Assembly: GCA_027306745.1 (NCBI GenBank)
Contig: DAHUZD010000090.1
Coordinates: 1 to 5,374, forward strand
Source of the DNA: Acidobacteriaceae bacterium
GTDB taxonomy: Bacteria > Acidobacteriota > Terriglobia > Terriglobales > Acidobacteriaceae
Length of the DNA: 5,374 bases
Direction of reading: 5' to 3'
In this document: positions 5,005-5,374 of the stretch, one piece after another
How positions within the stretch are numbered: the stretch's first letter is position 1
Layout: every line of letters starts with the position of its first letter
Position numbers and translations under genes: made by a program
The notes under the pieces: generated by a model
Databases searched by the model: none
Seen by the model: the letters and a program-made list of their open reading frames with translations, nothing else
Told to the model about the DNA's origin: nothing

Positions 5005-5082
5005 AGCTCATAGAATAACTTCCGGCGTTCCATCTCCCGCCGCGCTCGTTTGCGGCTCGGGTGGGGACGTAGCCGCGGTGCT
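5005..5082. other. Short convergent intergenic stretch, no gene seen
   Basis: Between the rplQ terminator and the end of the opposite-strand gene I see no coding frame with recognisable content. One inverted repeat is present: GCGGCT at 5052-5057 with AGCCGC at 5071-5076, 13 bases apart. It lies just downstream of the minus-strand stop and could be part of that gene's 3' end, but no T run accompanies it. Confidence 0.4.
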
Positions 5083-5374
5083 CTAGTGCGCGGTTTGCAA
5101 TGCGAATGGAGCGTCCGTGCGTTGGCTCTGCGGGTCACGCACCACAAACTCCACAAACGCACGCCAGCTTTCGGCCTCGGCTAGAAAAGCATCATGGCCG
5201 TGGTGCGATTGGACTTCGATGTAATCGCAGCGCACTCCGGCGCGGCGGCAGCGATTGGCCAGGTCCTGAATCTCCGCGGCAGGGAAGAGCCAATCTGAAG
5301 AGATGCCAGCCAGCAAGACGCGCGCCGAAATGCGGCGTAATGCCTCTTGCTCATTGGCGTAGCCGCGTGCCAAG
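5083..5374 (-). CDS. metX: Homoserine O-acyltransferase (MetX family), C-terminal end, truncated by window
   Basis: The last 97 or so codons of an alpha/beta-hydrolase-fold acyltransferase of methionine biosynthesis, which acylates the homoserine hydroxyl. The frame runs in from the right edge and stops at TAG (complement of 5083-5085). Diagnostic motifs are V-L-L-A-G-I-S-S-D-W-L-F-P, whose Asp (complement of 5293-5295) is the triad acid, and H-H-G-H-D-A-F-L, whose second-to-last His (complement of 5194-5196) is the triad base. The nucleophile Ser and the residues that distinguish acetyl-CoA from succinyl-CoA use lie outside the window, so the acyl donor cannot be fixed. The TTG at 5373 is internal, not a start. 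The gene converges on rplQ and is unrelated to the ribosomal operon, so it marks the operon's boundary. Confidence 0.9.
   Translation of the reverse strand, partial: LARGYANEQEALRRISARVLLAGISSDWLFPAAEIQDLANRCRRAGVRCDYIEVQSHHGHDAFLAEAESWRAFVEFVVRDPQSQRTDAPFALQTAH

Noticed and set aside
1..5374. CRISPR arrays, tRNA or rRNA genes, insertion sequences, attachment sites
   Set aside because: I found no spaced repeat arrays, cloverleaf-like sequence, transposase motifs or terminal inverted repeats with target duplications.

Overview
This window is the end of a large ribosomal-protein locus (the tail of the 'spc' block plus the 'alpha' block). It reads left to right as adk (3' end only), map, infA, rpmJ, rpsM, rpsK, rpsD, rpoA and rplQ, all on the + strand. 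The 3' end of a convergent metX-type acyltransferase gene lies on the - strand at the right edge. Nearly all the DNA is explained by conserved housekeeping genes. The G+C content looks moderately high (my visual estimate is about 60%). The RpoA and IF-1 sequences resemble those I remember from Acidobacteriota (class Terriglobia). That placement is from recall, not a search, and is only moderately secure.

Layout. 1-206: end of adenylate kinase, with the edge of a zinc-type LID. 213-962: methionine aminopeptidase. 963-1033: short spacer with two small hairpins before infA, which starts on TTG. 1034-1252: IF-1. 1300-1413: L36, 37 residues. 1414-1583: a 170-nt rpsM leader with three predicted hairpins, a near-identical 13-nt direct repeat and a possible nine-codon leader peptide. 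1584-1970 and 1970-2392: S13 and S11, overlapping by one base. 2393-2525: a 133-nt spacer with a terminator-like hairpin and then a second long hairpin ahead of rpsD, which also starts on TTG. 2526-3161: S4. 3162-3325: a 164-nt spacer holding four consecutive predicted hairpins, the last ending next to the rpoA Shine-Dalgarno. 3326-4429: RNA polymerase alpha with an acidic C-terminal tail. 4479-4943: L17 with a charged C-terminal extension. 4965-4996: a strong hairpin between the convergent gene ends. 5083-5374: C-terminal 96 residues of a MetX-family homoserine O-acyltransferase.

How the genes work together. Adk maintains the adenylate pool. Map trims the initiator Met from new proteins. IF-1 acts in 30S initiation. 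L36 and L17 belong to the 50S subunit. S13, S11 and S4 belong to the 30S subunit. Alpha is the assembly scaffold of RNA polymerase. Clustering them links ribosome and polymerase supply to growth. S4 is the classical feedback repressor of the alpha operon in other bacteria, so the structured leaders before rpsM, rpsD and rpoA are natural places to look for control. They are also the least conventional part of the window.

I did not see a new kind of system. The points most worth following up are the hairpin-filled leaders (with one possible alternative pairing before rpoA), the acidic RpoA tail, and the TTG starts of infA and rpsD.
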